A program made the position numbers and the translations under genes. Shown here one piece after another: positions 1 to 8,353 of a stretch of 64,000 nt of DNA. A model generated the notes under the pieces. It searched no databases. It worked only from the letters and a program-made list of their open reading frames with translations, and was not told the origin of the DNA. This DNA comes from Candidatus Denitrolinea symbiosum. Lineage in GTDB: Bacteria > Chloroflexota > Anaerolineae > Anaerolineales > Villigracilaceae. Positions within the stretch are counted from its first letter, which is position 1; each line of letters starts with the position of its first letter. The stretch is taken from NCBI GenBank assembly GCA_017312345.1, contig BLAA01000004.1, forward strand, positions 124,001 to 188,000, written 5' to 3'.

Positions 1-38
1 CCGCCACTTCGGTAAATCACGAAAACCACGCGTAACTT

Positions 39-133
39 GCGCTCTCTAGCGCAATGCTTCGCGATGGCGGTAGAGAGCGCCCATGGCGCTTTCGAATTGT
101 CGCTTTGCCGAGCGCAATTTGTTAAATTGCGCT
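39..133. repeat. Cluster of short palindromes at the window start
   Basis: Two perfect inverted repeats lie here. A 10-bp pair at 39-48 and 71-80 encloses 22 bases. A second 10-bp pair at 111-120 and 124-133 has a 3-base loop. A shorter GCGC-rich palindrome lies between them. Bases 1-276 hold no gene that I can support. The hairpins could end transcription of a gene to the left of the window or be copies of an interspersed palindromic element. Confidence 0.6.
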
Positions 134-217
134 ACGACTTAACGGACGCGTCTTGACGCCGGGCTGGCGGGAATCGCCCGCAACTCCCGGCCTTCTCCTG
201 CGTAAAAGAATTGGCGT

Positions 218-245
218 TTGCAATTTTCTGTAAATCGTATACACT
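218..245 (+). promoter_or_regulatory. Possible promoter of the LiaI/LiaF-like pair
   Basis: TTGCAA at 218-223 and TACACT at 240-245 are 16 bases apart. The start codon at 277 has the ribosome binding site AAAGGAG at 264-270. The -10 is not close to consensus. Confidence 0.35.
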
Positions 246-276
246 ATCCATGCAAACCGTTTCAAAGGAGAATGTT

Positions 277-816
277 ATGAGCAAACAGAGTCGCTCCCAA
301 TTAATTTTGGGACTCATCCTGATCCTCGCCGGGGCCTGGTTCCTCGCCACGAAGACGGTCCCCTCGCTGGCCGATTTTGCCGAGGAATATTTCCAGTGGC
401 CGTACACGTTGATGTGGATCGGCGCGCTCATCCTCGTCATCGGCATGATGAGCGGCAGTCCCGGCATGGCCGTCCCCGCGATGATCGTGGCGGGCATCGG
501 CGGCATTTTCTACTATAACGACGCCTATGCCGCCGGTCAGTCGGCTTGGTCCTACACGTGGACGTTCATCCCCGGCTTCATCGGCCTCGGCTCCATCCTG
601 GCGGGTTTGTTGGGAGAGAACACACGCCGCAACATCGTGAGCGGCTTGAATCTGCTGGTCGTCAGCGCGGTCCTCTTTCTGGTGTTCGCCTCGTTCTTCG
701 GCGGGCTGACCATCCTCGGCGATTACATCCCCGCCATCCTGCTCATCGCCCTGGGAGTTTGGCTCCTGGCCCGCAGTCTGTGGAAGTCTCTCCGCAGGGG
801 AGGCTCCAATGCTTAA
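277..816 (+). CDS. Multi-pass membrane protein, LiaI/LiaF transmembrane-region type
   Basis: The product has 179 residues and is almost wholly hydrophobic, with five or six predicted membrane segments and a short basic tail (KSLRRGG). The repeated small-residue helix pairs resemble the LiaI/LiaF-like transmembrane region found in cell-envelope stress proteins. The start at 277 was chosen because AAAGGAG precedes it; an in-frame ATG further upstream lacks a binding site. The stop codon overlaps the start of the next gene, which has the same architecture, so the two are probably co-translated and may form a complex. No soluble sensor domain is attached. The exact role is unknown. Confidence 0.75.
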   Translation: MSKQSRSQLILGLILILAGAWFLATKTVPSLADFAEEYFQWPYTLMWIGALILVIGMMSGSPGMAVPAMIVAGIGGIFYYNDAYAAGQSAWSYTWTFIPGFIGLGSILAGLLGENTRRNIVSGLNLLVVSAVLFLVFASFFGGLTILGDYIPAILLIALGVWLLARSLWKSLRRGGSNA

Positions 817-1432
817 GCGAGTGGATCCTGCCGTCGTCGGCGGGCTGCTTCTCATCTTCGTCGGCGCGCTCTACCTGCTGAACACGATGGGACTCCTGCA
901 AAACGTCGGCGACGTATTCTGGGGCGTCATCTTCCTGGCCGCGGGCGCGTTGTTCCTCCTTGCCTTCGTCACCGGCTCGTGGTGGGCTGTGATTCCGGGA
1001 TGCACGCTGGCGGGTATCGGCGCGTTGATTCTCCTGCCGCCTCCCCTCGAGAAGATCGGCGGCGCGGTCTTCCTCGGCGCGCTGGCCCTCGCGTTCTGGC
1101 TGGTCTTTTTGACGGCGGCGCGCGAACGCTGGTGGGCGTTGATCCCGGCCGGCGTCCTTACGACGCTGGCGGCTGTGACCCTCCTCCCCGAAGTGGCGGA
1201 CGGGAAATTCGTCGGCAGTTTCTTCTTCTTCGGGTTGGCGCTCACCTTCCTGCTGGTGGCTCTTCTCGCCGGGGCGCGCTGGGCCTGGTATCCCGCCGCG
1301 GCGCTGGCCGCCGTCGGGCTGGTTGTGCTGCTGGCGATTGGAGAGATCGCCAATTACGTCTGGGCGGCGGCGCTCATTCTCGGAGGCGGCTACCTCGTCT
1401 TCCGGGCGCTGCGTCCGCGTTCGATTGGATAA
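809..1432 (+). CDS. Multi-pass membrane protein, paralogue of the preceding gene
   Basis: This 207-residue protein has about seven or eight hydrophobic segments arranged as helix pairs. The opening segment (GGLLLIFVGALYLLN) is typical of LiaI/LiaF-like membrane regions. Its ATG overlaps the 3' end of the preceding gene by 8 bases, and GGGGAGG lies just upstream inside that gene, so the two form a translationally coupled pair. An intrinsic terminator follows immediately. No catalytic motif is visible. A role in envelope stress sensing is only an analogy. Confidence 0.75.
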   Translation: MLKRVDPAVVGGLLLIFVGALYLLNTMGLLQNVGDVFWGVIFLAAGALFLLAFVTGSWWAVIPGCTLAGIGALILLPPPLEKIGGAVFLGALALAFWLVFLTAARERWWALIPAGVLTTLAAVTLLPEVADGKFVGSFFFFGLALTFLLVALLAGARWAWYPAAALAAVGLVVLLAIGEIANYVWAAALILGGGYLVFRALRPRSIG

Positions 1433-1437
1433 CAGCA

Positions 1438-1464
1438 GACCCCTGTCCATGACAGGGGTCTTTT
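1438..1464 (+). terminator. Intrinsic terminator
   Basis: A perfect 10-bp stem (1438-1447 with 1451-1460) has a CAT loop and is followed by TTTT. It ends the two-gene membrane protein operon. Confidence 0.85.
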
Positions 1465-1485
1465 ACTTGTTTGACTCGGACGCGT

Positions 1486-2214
1486 TCATTCTGCGGAGAC
1501 GACTTCAATTTCGGGGAAGAACTGGTGGATGGTCCCCGCCACCCAGCCTTGCAGCGTGGACGGGAGCAGGGGACAGCCCAGGCATGCGCCTCCCAACCGG
1601 ACCATGAGGCGGTCTCCGTTCAACGAAACAAATTCCACCGAGCCGCCGTGGAACTGTTCCACATACGCGCTTATGCGCTCGATCAGCCCTTTGATCTGTT
1701 CCTCTTTCGTGTGACCGTTCGTTGTGGTTGCCATGTGCTTCGCTCCTTTCTCTCTCTCGGCAGAGATGGCTTCTTCCAAAATTGCGCGCGCCTGTTGGTT
1801 GGCGTTCTTCCAGCGGTTCGTCACTCGGTCCGCCAACGCGTCCAGGATGACGCGCCCGGCTTCCGGGTGACGGATCGCCAGCCCGCGCAGCGCGTCCCCT
1901 CGAACGCGGAGCGCCTCGACGTCCTCTCTCGCCGCCGCCCCCGACGTGTAGGCCGGGTTGCCCACCACGGCCGACCAGCCGAAGACGCCTCCCGCCGGGA
2001 TTTGCGTCAGGTTGATCGGCGGGCCGTCGTACGGCTTGTAGCGGATGGTCACCGAGCCGCGCAAGAGCAGATAGAGGTAGACGGCCGGGTCGCCCTGCTC
2101 GAAGATGACCTTTCCCTCGGGACAGATGAATCGTTCGAACAGCGGTTCCACCAGCGCCAGCGCCTCTTCGTCGAGACCTTCTAAAGGCAGGATGCCGCGT
2201 AAACCCTGGAGCAT
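1486..2214 (-). CDS. Cyclic-nucleotide-binding domain fused to NifU C-terminal (Nfu) domain
   Basis: The product has 242 residues. Residues 1-130 form a cNMP-binding beta-roll of CRP/PKA type (PEGKVIFEQGDPAVYLYLLLRG). The usual helix-turn-helix is absent. Residues 161-242 are a NifU C-terminal Fe-S scaffold domain with GGACLGCP, whose cysteines at 211 and 214 form the CxxC that binds or transfers a [4Fe-4S] cluster. The domains are joined by a charged linker. At residue 161 there is a good internal start: AAGGAG followed by ATG, which would yield an 82-residue stand-alone Nfu protein. Nfu proteins deliver Fe-S clusters to apo-proteins. Linking one to a cyclic-nucleotide sensor is unusual. Confidence 0.85.
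   Translation of the reverse strand: MLQGLRGILPLEGLDEEALALVEPLFERFICPEGKVIFEQGDPAVYLYLLLRGSVTIRYKPYDGPPINLTQIPAGGVFGWSAVVGNPAYTSGAAAREDVEALRVRGDALRGLAIRHPEAGRVILDALADRVTNRWKNANQQARAILEEAISAEREKGAKHMATTTNGHTKEEQIKGLIERISAYVEQFHGGSVEFVSLNGDRLMVRLGGACLGCPLLPSTLQGWVAGTIHQFFPEIEVVSAE
1732..1749 (-). promoter_or_regulatory. Internal ribosome binding site and start codon within the cNMP-Nfu gene
   Basis: On the minus strand the sequence reads AAGGAG, then GAAGCAC-type spacing, then an in-frame ATG (first base at 1734). It lies exactly at the boundary between the linker and the Nfu domain. It could allow a free Nfu domain to be made from the same mRNA. Confidence 0.55.
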
Positions 2215-2349
2215 GGTTATAATGTTAATGGAAGCGCCCGGCTGGATATAGTGGCAAATATCCTGATTGAGCCGACATTTGTCCCATCTCTGTGTGAAAA
2301 AGTAAGATGGCAGTTATACTCGCATCTGGAAGTTTACAGGAATCGCCCC

Positions 2350-2919
2350 ATGAAAAGGAAAAAATCCCCGTTCAATAGAATCGTTTCCCTCGTCGTCATC
2401 GGCGTCGGGTTGATCGCGGTGGGCGCGGCCGCCATGGCGTTGTTGACGCTGCGCCAGCCTCAAGCGGAGCGGGAGTCGGGCGCCTCCGTTGTCCCGGCCG
2501 CGGTGGATTATCCCGCGCCGGCGCTCTCGTTGACCGACCTGGACGGCAACCCGCGCTCGCTGGCCGATTATCGCGGGCAGGTGGCGCTGGTCAATTTGTG
2601 GGCCACCTGGTGCCCGCCCTGCGTGGCTGAATTGCCCGCGCTGAACTCGTTTTATCTCGACCACGCCGGGCAGGGTTTTGTCGTCATCGGCGTGAACGAC
2701 GGGGAGGAGGCGGGCGTGGTCAGGGACTTTGTCGCGGGCAAAGGTCTGACGTTTCCCGTCTGGCTCGATCCTTCTTTCCTGTCGGAGAACGCCTTCAATA
2801 CCATGAACCTGCCCTCCTCGTATGTGATCGACCGCGACGGGCGGGTGCGTTTGCGGTGGGTGGGCGGGATCAATCTCGCCACGCTCGAAAAATACGTCAC
2901 TCCCATCATCAAAGAATAA
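2350..2919 (+). CDS. Membrane-anchored TlpA/ResA-type thioredoxin
   Basis: The 189-residue product begins with basic residues and one membrane helix (about residues 10-32), followed by an extracytoplasmic thioredoxin fold. The active site is WCPPC with cysteines 88 and 91. The cis-proline region NLPSSYVIDRDG is present. TlpA/ResA proteins reduce disulfides in apo-cytochromes or other exported proteins. The start at 2350 was chosen because it directly precedes the signal anchor. A GTG further upstream would add 33 residues that do not fit the family. AGGA lies 10 bases before the ATG. No cytochrome maturation genes are adjacent, so the substrate is unknown. Confidence 0.85.
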   Translation: MKRKKSPFNRIVSLVVIGVGLIAVGAAAMALLTLRQPQAERESGASVVPAAVDYPAPALSLTDLDGNPRSLADYRGQVALVNLWATWCPPCVAELPALNSFYLDHAGQGFVVIGVNDGEEAGVVRDFVAGKGLTFPVWLDPSFLSENAFNTMNLPSSYVIDRDGRVRLRWVGGINLATLEKYVTPIIKE

Positions 2920-2931
2920 GGAGAAAACAGG

Positions 2932-3390
2932 ATGGACGCGAAAGTAACCTGGAAGGGGAACATGGCTTTCGAGGGAATCGCTCCCTCGGGGATGCCGGTT
3001 TTGCTGGATTCTGCCGAGACGGACCGCCTCGGCCCGGGGCCGATGGAACTGGTCGCGATAAGCATGGCGGGCTGCACCGCCATGGACGTCATCTCCATTT
3101 TGAAGAAGAAACAGCAGGACGTGACCGCCTTCGAGGTCAAAGTCCATGCGGACCGGGCGGACGATTACCCCAAGGTCTACACCCGCGCGGAACTGGTCTA
3201 CGAAGTGACGGGTCATTCGGTGGACAGCGCGGCCGTACTGCGCGCCATCGAACTGTCCATCCAGAAATATTGTCCCGTACACGCCATGCTGAGTAAAGCG
3301 TTTCCCATCCGCCAGCGGTATGTGATCTTTGAAGACGAGGGGAATGACTCGCGGCGCGTGGCCGCGGAAGGCGAGTACTTGGTCGAGTGA
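2932..3390 (+). CDS. OsmC/Ohr family peroxidase-like protein
   Basis: This 152-residue protein has the OsmC fold. The two redox cysteines are at residues 48 (MAGCTAMD) and 114 (KYCPVHAML), the spacing seen in OsmC and YhfA-like members. OsmC proteins reduce organic hydroperoxides with dithiol reductants. The gene follows the thioredoxin-like gene by 12 bases, with a strong AAGGAG binding site. The two may form a small thiol-redox operon. The substrate cannot be assigned from sequence. Confidence 0.85.
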   Translation: MDAKVTWKGNMAFEGIAPSGMPVLLDSAETDRLGPGPMELVAISMAGCTAMDVISILKKKQQDVTAFEVKVHADRADDYPKVYTRAELVYEVTGHSVDSAAVLRAIELSIQKYCPVHAMLSKAFPIRQRYVIFEDEGNDSRRVAAEGEYLVE

Positions 3391-4857
3391 TCAGCGGCGG
3401 ATGCGGCTGGGCGCGTCCGAGCAATCGCAGGCGGTGACGATCAATCCGCCTTTGACGAGCGCGCCAAGATAAGGCTCCGCGCCGTTGCGCGCTATCCAGC
3501 CGTCCAAAGTGAAGGGAAGGACTCCGTCTGCGGGAATCCATTCGCCGTTATATTTCCGCGCGATGTGGATGTGCGTGCCGGTGGCGTGTCCGCCCTCGCA
3601 GGAGGGCCAGCCGATGGGGTCGCCCTGCTTCACTTGCAGCCCCAGCGGGGCGCGTCCCTCCGTGCCGACGTGCAGATAGAAGATGACCCAGCCGGTGCGT
3701 TCGTTTCCGTCTCCGTCGAGGTCGAGGACGACGATGCCCGTTTCAGAGCGGACGATCATCCCGTCGCCGAGGGCGATGACGTAGGACTGGGCGTCTGCGG
3801 CAAAACAGCCTGAAGTCTGGGCGGGAGGCGCAAAGTCAATGCTGGAGAGGGGCTCGCCCGTGCCCCAGCCGGTGTGCGGACCGCCGGTGTAAGTCCACAC
3901 CTGGCCGACCTGGAAGGGGAGGGGGAGTTCCGGCTGGCGCAAGCTGCCGGGGATGAGGGTGAAGGCGTCCTGCCAGGGATCGCCGAAGAGGTCGCGGTAG
4001 AGACGCGCCAGCCCGGTCGGTCCGACGGCGAGGCGGAATTCATTTCCCGAAACGATCCTGGAAAAGAAATATTGGATCCCGACTGTGGCGGCTCCCTCCC
4101 ACGGGTCGGGGCTGAACTGGCTTCCGTCCAGCAGGTCGAAGGCCGCGAGTCTGCCGGTGCGCCAGCCGTAGTAGCCGTTGTTGAGCGTGTTGGCCGCCCA
4201 GACGAGTTGCAGATAGACGCCCTGGTGGTTGCGGTCACGGTAGTCGAGCGCATAGGAGGTCTCTGGCTGGACGGGGTCGCTGAGCGCGCCGGACTGATAT
4301 TCGAGGATGGCGAGCAGGAGGCGCGGGTCGAGGCTGAAGTTGGTCGAGACGTAATCCACGATGCCCGCGCCGCTGCGCCATTCGCCGCTGGCGTATTCGC
4401 GGTAGTCCTTTAACCAGCCGGGCTGCGAGGCGACAAAGGCCGCGGCGCTGAACCCGATGGCCGTGGGCCCGTTGACGAACGCGTGGTCGGGCAGGATGGG
4501 GAAGGGCGGCGCCCACAGCGGCAGGTAGTAGATGGGAATTTTCATCGGCATGCCGGGCGGCATGGTGGTGGCGTCTTCGGGGATGAAGGGATTGGCGGCG
4601 CGGATCTCGGCGACGGTGGTGTTGAAGCGCGCCGCGAGGGCCGGCAGCGTATCGCCAGATTGGGCGGCGTAATCCACTAGTTCGCCGGGCTGATAATGCG
4701 GACGCGTGGGCAGCGGCGCGGCCTCAGCCGGCGCGTCGACAGAATCCACCGGGGCGGCGGCGGCGCGATTAAGCGGGGGCGGGGCGCAGGCCGCGAGCGG
4801 GGCGAGGAGCAGCGCCAGGCAGAACAGCCCGCGCAGGATCGTCGTTCTGTTCATCAT
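3391..4857 (-). CDS. LysM and M23 metallopeptidase lipoprotein, paralogue A
   Basis: The product has 488 residues. A lipoprotein signal ends in LAAC with the lipid-attached cysteine at position 24. A LysM peptidoglycan-binding domain follows at about residues 60-105 (QSGDTLPALAARFNTTVAEI). A middle domain contains LLLAILEYQSG and resembles a lysozyme-like helix with a conserved glutamate. The C-terminal third is M23/LytM-like, with PHTGW, SIDFAP and HIHIA as likely zinc ligands and a probable disulfide between the GCF and SCEGG cysteines. It likely trims the cell wall outside the membrane. The start overlaps the stop of paralogue B in ATGA fashion. Confidence 0.85.
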   Translation of the reverse strand: MMNRTTILRGLFCLALLLAPLAACAPPPLNRAAAAPVDSVDAPAEAAPLPTRPHYQPGELVDYAAQSGDTLPALAARFNTTVAEIRAANPFIPEDATTMPPGMPMKIPIYYLPLWAPPFPILPDHAFVNGPTAIGFSAAAFVASQPGWLKDYREYASGEWRSGAGIVDYVSTNFSLDPRLLLAILEYQSGALSDPVQPETSYALDYRDRNHQGVYLQLVWAANTLNNGYYGWRTGRLAAFDLLDGSQFSPDPWEGAATVGIQYFFSRIVSGNEFRLAVGPTGLARLYRDLFGDPWQDAFTLIPGSLRQPELPLPFQVGQVWTYTGGPHTGWGTGEPLSSIDFAPPAQTSGCFAADAQSYVIALGDGMIVRSETGIVVLDLDGDGNERTGWVIFYLHVGTEGRAPLGLQVKQGDPIGWPSCEGGHATGTHIHIARKYNGEWIPADGVLPFTLDGWIARNGAEPYLGALVKGGLIVTACDCSDAPSRIRR

Positions 4858-6422
4858 GGTTCGCGGATGATGACCGACCAGGATTGCCCGTACGGGTCGG
4901 CGGTGACCGTGCGAGCGCCGTTCGTCAGCGTGCCTTGATAGGGTCTGGCGCCGTTGTGGACCGTCCAGCCGCTAAGGACGAAGGGAATCGCGCCGTCGGC
5001 CAGGATCCATTCGCCGTTGTATTTACGGGCGAAGTGCAGGTGGCGGCCGGTGGAGACGCCTCCCTCGCAGGAGGGATGGCCGATGCGTTCGCCGGCTTGC
5101 AGGATGTCCCCGGCCTCGACGCGGCCCTCGGCGGCCACGTGCAGGAAGAGCAGGTTCCAGCCGGTCTGTTCGTCGCCGTCGCGGTCCAGGTCTAGGATCA
5201 CGACGCCGTTTTCGGCGCGCGCCACCAGTCCCGAGGCCGGAGCCAGGATCCAAAGCGAGGAGGTGGAGCAGCCTTTGGAGGTGGAAGCTGGCGCGAAGTC
5301 CACGGCGGCGAGCGGACCTTCGCGGTCCCATGCGCCGTGCGGACCGCTGGTGTAGTTCCACTGGTCGTTGGGTTTGAAAGGCAGGGTCAATTCCGGTTGG
5401 AAGAAAATGGGCGGGAAGAGAGGCTCCACCGCCTGGGCGCGGATCCAGGGATCGTCGAACATCTGCCTGTAATATGCCATGAAGCTGGAGGGCGAGTCGG
5501 GGTCGAGGATGCGTTCCCATTCGGCGCGGTTGCGCTGGCGGGAGAAGAAATATTCGATGGCGACCGTGCCGGCGTTTAGTTCGGGGTCGAGTCGCAGCCT
5601 CTCGCCGTCGGGGAAGACCAGTTCGGTCAACGCGCCGGCGCGCCAGCCGTAATATCCCGCCTGCAACTGGTTGATGGTCCATTGCAATTGCTTGAACAGC
5701 CCCTGGTCGTCGTCCTGGATTTGGAAGCCCATCGGGTAATGTTCGCGGAAAATGTTGGGCGGGTTGCCGTAGACCCAGCCGCTTTCGTATTCGAGCAGGG
5801 CCAGCAGCAGGCGCGGGTTGGTCGAATTCTCGAGGCTGAGACGCTTCATAACGTCGGTGCCGCTGGTCTTTCCCGTGGTCGTGACCCATTGCGTGTAGCG
5901 GCTAAGATAACCGCCCGCCTGTGCGATGAACGCCGCAACGTCGAAACTGGAAGCGGAGGCGGAAAAGACTACTTCGGAATCGGGCAGGATCTTGCTCTTC
6001 GACGTTTTCTCCCTCTCGATTCGGTCCGGGATGATGAGCAGGACGCCCGCTTCGATCAGCCCCTCCTGGGGGATGTCCTTCGGCGAGGCGATCTCGCTCT
6101 TATCCACCCCGAAGCGTTTCGCCACCGCGTCGAGGCTGTCGCCGCTTTGGGCGTAATACAGGATGGGCGGGTCTTTGGGATCCGGCGTGGACATCCGCGC
6201 CAGCGTCTGGGTGGGGGCGGGGTCGGTCGGGACGGGCGCGTCTGTAGAGGCCGGGGGCGGCTCGGGTGTGAACGTGTATGTGGGAATCGGCGTATCCGTC
6301 GCGGGAGGCGACTCGGCGGGGATGCGCGCCGTGGGCGTGAACTGGACTCCCCACAGCGAGGTTTCGGTGGCGCAGGAAGTCAGCAAACTCAGCGCCACGA
6401 TCAATGGGATCAAACGTTTCAT
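4854..6422 (-). CDS. LysM and M23 metallopeptidase lipoprotein, paralogue B
   Basis: This 522-residue lipoprotein (lipobox LLTSC, cysteine 17) has a threonine/proline-rich linker, one LysM (QSGDSLDAVAKRFGVDKSEI), the middle motif LLLALLEYESGW and a C-terminal M23-like domain with PHGAWD, VDFAP and HLHFA. Its domain order and many motifs match paralogues A and C. It is the middle of three tandem genes and overlaps paralogue A by 4 bases. A TATAAT on the minus strand lies 8 bases before its ATG and there is no ribosome binding site, so transcription may start at or near the start codon. It probably acts on peptidoglycan. Confidence 0.85.
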   Translation of the reverse strand: MKRLIPLIVALSLLTSCATETSLWGVQFTPTARIPAESPPATDTPIPTYTFTPEPPPASTDAPVPTDPAPTQTLARMSTPDPKDPPILYYAQSGDSLDAVAKRFGVDKSEIASPKDIPQEGLIEAGVLLIIPDRIEREKTSKSKILPDSEVVFSASASSFDVAAFIAQAGGYLSRYTQWVTTTGKTSGTDVMKRLSLENSTNPRLLLALLEYESGWVYGNPPNIFREHYPMGFQIQDDDQGLFKQLQWTINQLQAGYYGWRAGALTELVFPDGERLRLDPELNAGTVAIEYFFSRQRNRAEWERILDPDSPSSFMAYYRQMFDDPWIRAQAVEPLFPPIFFQPELTLPFKPNDQWNYTSGPHGAWDREGPLAAVDFAPASTSKGCSTSSLWILAPASGLVARAENGVVILDLDRDGDEQTGWNLLFLHVAAEGRVEAGDILQAGERIGHPSCEGGVSTGRHLHFARKYNGEWILADGAIPFVLSGWTVHNGARPYQGTLTNGARTVTADPYGQSWSVIIREP

Positions 6423-6430
6423 CTGGCGGG

Positions 6431-6436
6431 ATTATA
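6431..6436 (-). promoter_or_regulatory. -10 element of paralogue B
   Basis: TATAAT on the minus strand ends 8 bases before the ATG at 6422. There is no Shine-Dalgarno sequence, consistent with a leaderless or nearly leaderless mRNA for the paralogue B-A pair. Confidence 0.5.
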
Positions 6437-6464
6437 CCCATGCGGCGCGGGATATGGCCCGGCC

Positions 6465-8066
6465 TTACCTTGTTATCATATTCTGGTCGGTCATTCCCTC
6501 CAGCGCTTCGAGCGAGACGCCGGCGCGTTCGAGAAAGCCGTTGTACTCGACGCCCGCGCTGGCGGCCGTCCAGCCGTCCATCACGAAGGGGATGTGTCCG
6601 CTGGCGGGAATCCATTCGCCGTTGTACCGGCGCGCGATGTGGAGGTGCGTGGCGTTGGACTCGCCGCCTTCGCAGGAGGCATGTCCGATGCGGGTGACGC
6701 CGCCCGAGACGCGCGTCCCCGGTTTGACGCGGTCGCGCGTTTCAATGTGCATGTAGAGGATGACCCAGCCCGTCTGTTCGTTGCCGTCGCCGTCAATATC
6801 CTGGATCACCTGTCCGTCGCCGGCGCGGACGATGAGTCCGTCGGTCAGCGCGGTGACCCAGTCGTCGGAGGAGTAACAGCCCATCTGGTCGGAGACGGGG
6901 GCGAAATCCAGCGCGGCCCAGGCAGAGCCGTCGGCCCAGCCGCCGTGCGGTCCGCCGGTGAAGGCCCACGTCACGCCGCGCTCGAAAGGCAGGGCAAAGC
7001 GCGGCTGGTGGAGCCAGTCGGGGACGAGGGGTTCCACCGCGAAGTCGAAGGGGGAACCGAAGAGGAAGAAGTAGGTCTGGAAGAGGCCGAAGGCGTCCAC
7101 ATCCGTCTGCCAGGCGGCGCGGTCGTCGAGTTTGGCGAAAAGATTCTGTACGCCCGCCGTCCCCGCGTTGATGCCCGGCGCGATGGGGACGATGGAGCCG
7201 TCGGCGAGCGCCCAGCTTGAAACCGCGTTGGCGCGCCAGAGGTAGTAGCCGCGGTTGAGTTCGTTGGCGGCGTAGGTCAGTTGGAGGTAGAGGCCGAGGC
7301 GGCGGGAGTCGGCGATGCCGAGGGCGTAGTCGGTCTGCGCGGGCGCGGCGTTCGTCACCCAGCCGCTGCGATATTCGATGAGCGCCAGCAGGAGGCGCGG
7401 GTTGATGGAGTAACTTCGCGAGACGAGCATGACGATCTGCGCCGCGTCCATGTCCGCGCCGTTGACTTCCTGGCGGAACGAGGCGAGGTAACCTTTGCGT
7501 TCGGCGATGAATTTTCCCGCGTCGAAACGGACGCTGGCGGGGCCGTACACCAACTCGGAATCGGGGATGATCTTGAACGCGGAGCCGACCGCGCCCGGTT
7601 CGGGGACGGGGATGACGAGCGTCTGCCCGACTTCGAGCGCGTTCGCGTCCGCGATGTTGTTGGCCCGCGCCAGCGTTTCGACGCCGACGCCGTACGCCTG
7701 GGCGATCCCGCCGAGCGTGTCTCCGGGCTGGACGATGTACTGTTCCGCGTCCTTGCGCGGGGTGGGGAGGAGACGCGGACCGTCGGGCGTGGGCGTGTAG
7801 ACGGGCATGCCAACGGGACGCGGGGTGGGAAGCAATTGGTCGAGGGGGATCGCGGTGGGGACGATGAACGGCGCCTCGGTCGGCGTGACCGTGGCGAGGG
7901 TCGTTCCCTCCGGGTTGGCGGGGAGCGCGCGGGTCGGGTCTCCGTTCAGCGGGACGAAGGGATTGTAGTCCGCGGAGGTCGCGGTGGGAGTTTCAGCGGC
8001 CGTCCCGCAGGCGGAGAGGAGAAATGCGGCGAGAATCAGAAGGCGGAAGGCGGGAGGCAGATTCAT
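6465..8066 (-). CDS. LysM and M23 metallopeptidase lipoprotein, paralogue C
   Basis: This 533-residue lipoprotein has lipobox LLSAC with cysteine 20. A long proline/threonine-rich region is followed by a LysM near residue 110 (QPGDTLGGIAQAYGVGVETL), the middle motif LLLALIEYRSGW, and an M23-like domain with PHGGWAD, LDFAP and HLHIA. The glutamate in the middle motif is shared by all three paralogues. The start codon is preceded by TAAAAT with a 6-base gap and no ribosome binding site. Codons 2-8 fall in a three-unit heptamer repeat (8041-8061). It probably binds and hydrolyses peptidoglycan at the cell surface. Confidence 0.85.
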   Translation of the reverse strand: MNLPPAFRLLILAAFLLSACGTAAETPTATSADYNPFVPLNGDPTRALPANPEGTTLATVTPTEAPFIVPTAIPLDQLLPTPRPVGMPVYTPTPDGPRLLPTPRKDAEQYIVQPGDTLGGIAQAYGVGVETLARANNIADANALEVGQTLVIPVPEPGAVGSAFKIIPDSELVYGPASVRFDAGKFIAERKGYLASFRQEVNGADMDAAQIVMLVSRSYSINPRLLLALIEYRSGWVTNAAPAQTDYALGIADSRRLGLYLQLTYAANELNRGYYLWRANAVSSWALADGSIVPIAPGINAGTAGVQNLFAKLDDRAAWQTDVDAFGLFQTYFFLFGSPFDFAVEPLVPDWLHQPRFALPFERGVTWAFTGGPHGGWADGSAWAALDFAPVSDQMGCYSSDDWVTALTDGLIVRAGDGQVIQDIDGDGNEQTGWVILYMHIETRDRVKPGTRVSGGVTRIGHASCEGGESNATHLHIARRYNGEWIPASGHIPFVMDGWTAASAGVEYNGFLERAGVSLEALEGMTDQNMITR

Positions 8067-8134
8067 GGAGGAATTTTACCAAATCAGCGGTCAGTTTTAA
8101 TTTTGGAGAAATATTCGGGCGCTATAATTGAAAC
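8067..8134. promoter_or_regulatory. Divergent leaderless promoter region
   Basis: On the plus strand TATAAT (8123-8128) is 6 bases from the ATG at 8135. On the minus strand TAAAAT is 6 bases from the ATG at 8066. Neither start has a ribosome binding site. The shared AT-rich centre near 8093-8106 could provide overlapping -35 regions for both directions. Confidence 0.6.
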
Positions 8135-8353
8135 ATGACGAGCGACGAGAAAAAATTAAGCCGTGATGAATGGGAACGCCTCAACGATCAATTTCAGCGT
8201 ACGCCTGATCCTGATGAGGGCTCATCTGCATCCGGTGAACATTACATGCTAAATTTCATTTTGAATCGGTTGGGCTATCACCCAATGTCGCGGCGCGAGG
8301 CGATCAAGATCGCGGAAAGGTTGCTTTCCAATGGATGGACAGAAGACAATTAA
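8135..8353 (+). CDS. Small hypothetical protein
   Basis: The product has 72 residues and is acidic and soluble, with no signal or membrane segment. I do not recognise the family. The C-terminal half (MSRREAIKIAERLLSNGW) looks helical. A clear -10 hexamer lies 6 bases before the ATG, which supports expression as a leaderless mRNA. The next gene overlaps its end by 23 bases in another frame, suggesting the two are coupled. Confidence 0.6.
   Translation: MTSDEKKLSRDEWERLNDQFQRTPDPDEGSSASGEHYMLNFILNRLGYHPMSRREAIKIAERLLSNGWTEDN

Noticed and set aside
132..506. Minus-strand frame covering the promoter of the first gene
   Set aside because: Overlaps a well-supported membrane protein gene; low-complexity translation and no start signal.
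5682..7220. A 512-codon open frame antisense to two LysM/M23 genes
   Set aside because: It runs across the border of two clear lipoprotein genes and shows no family motif or binding site.
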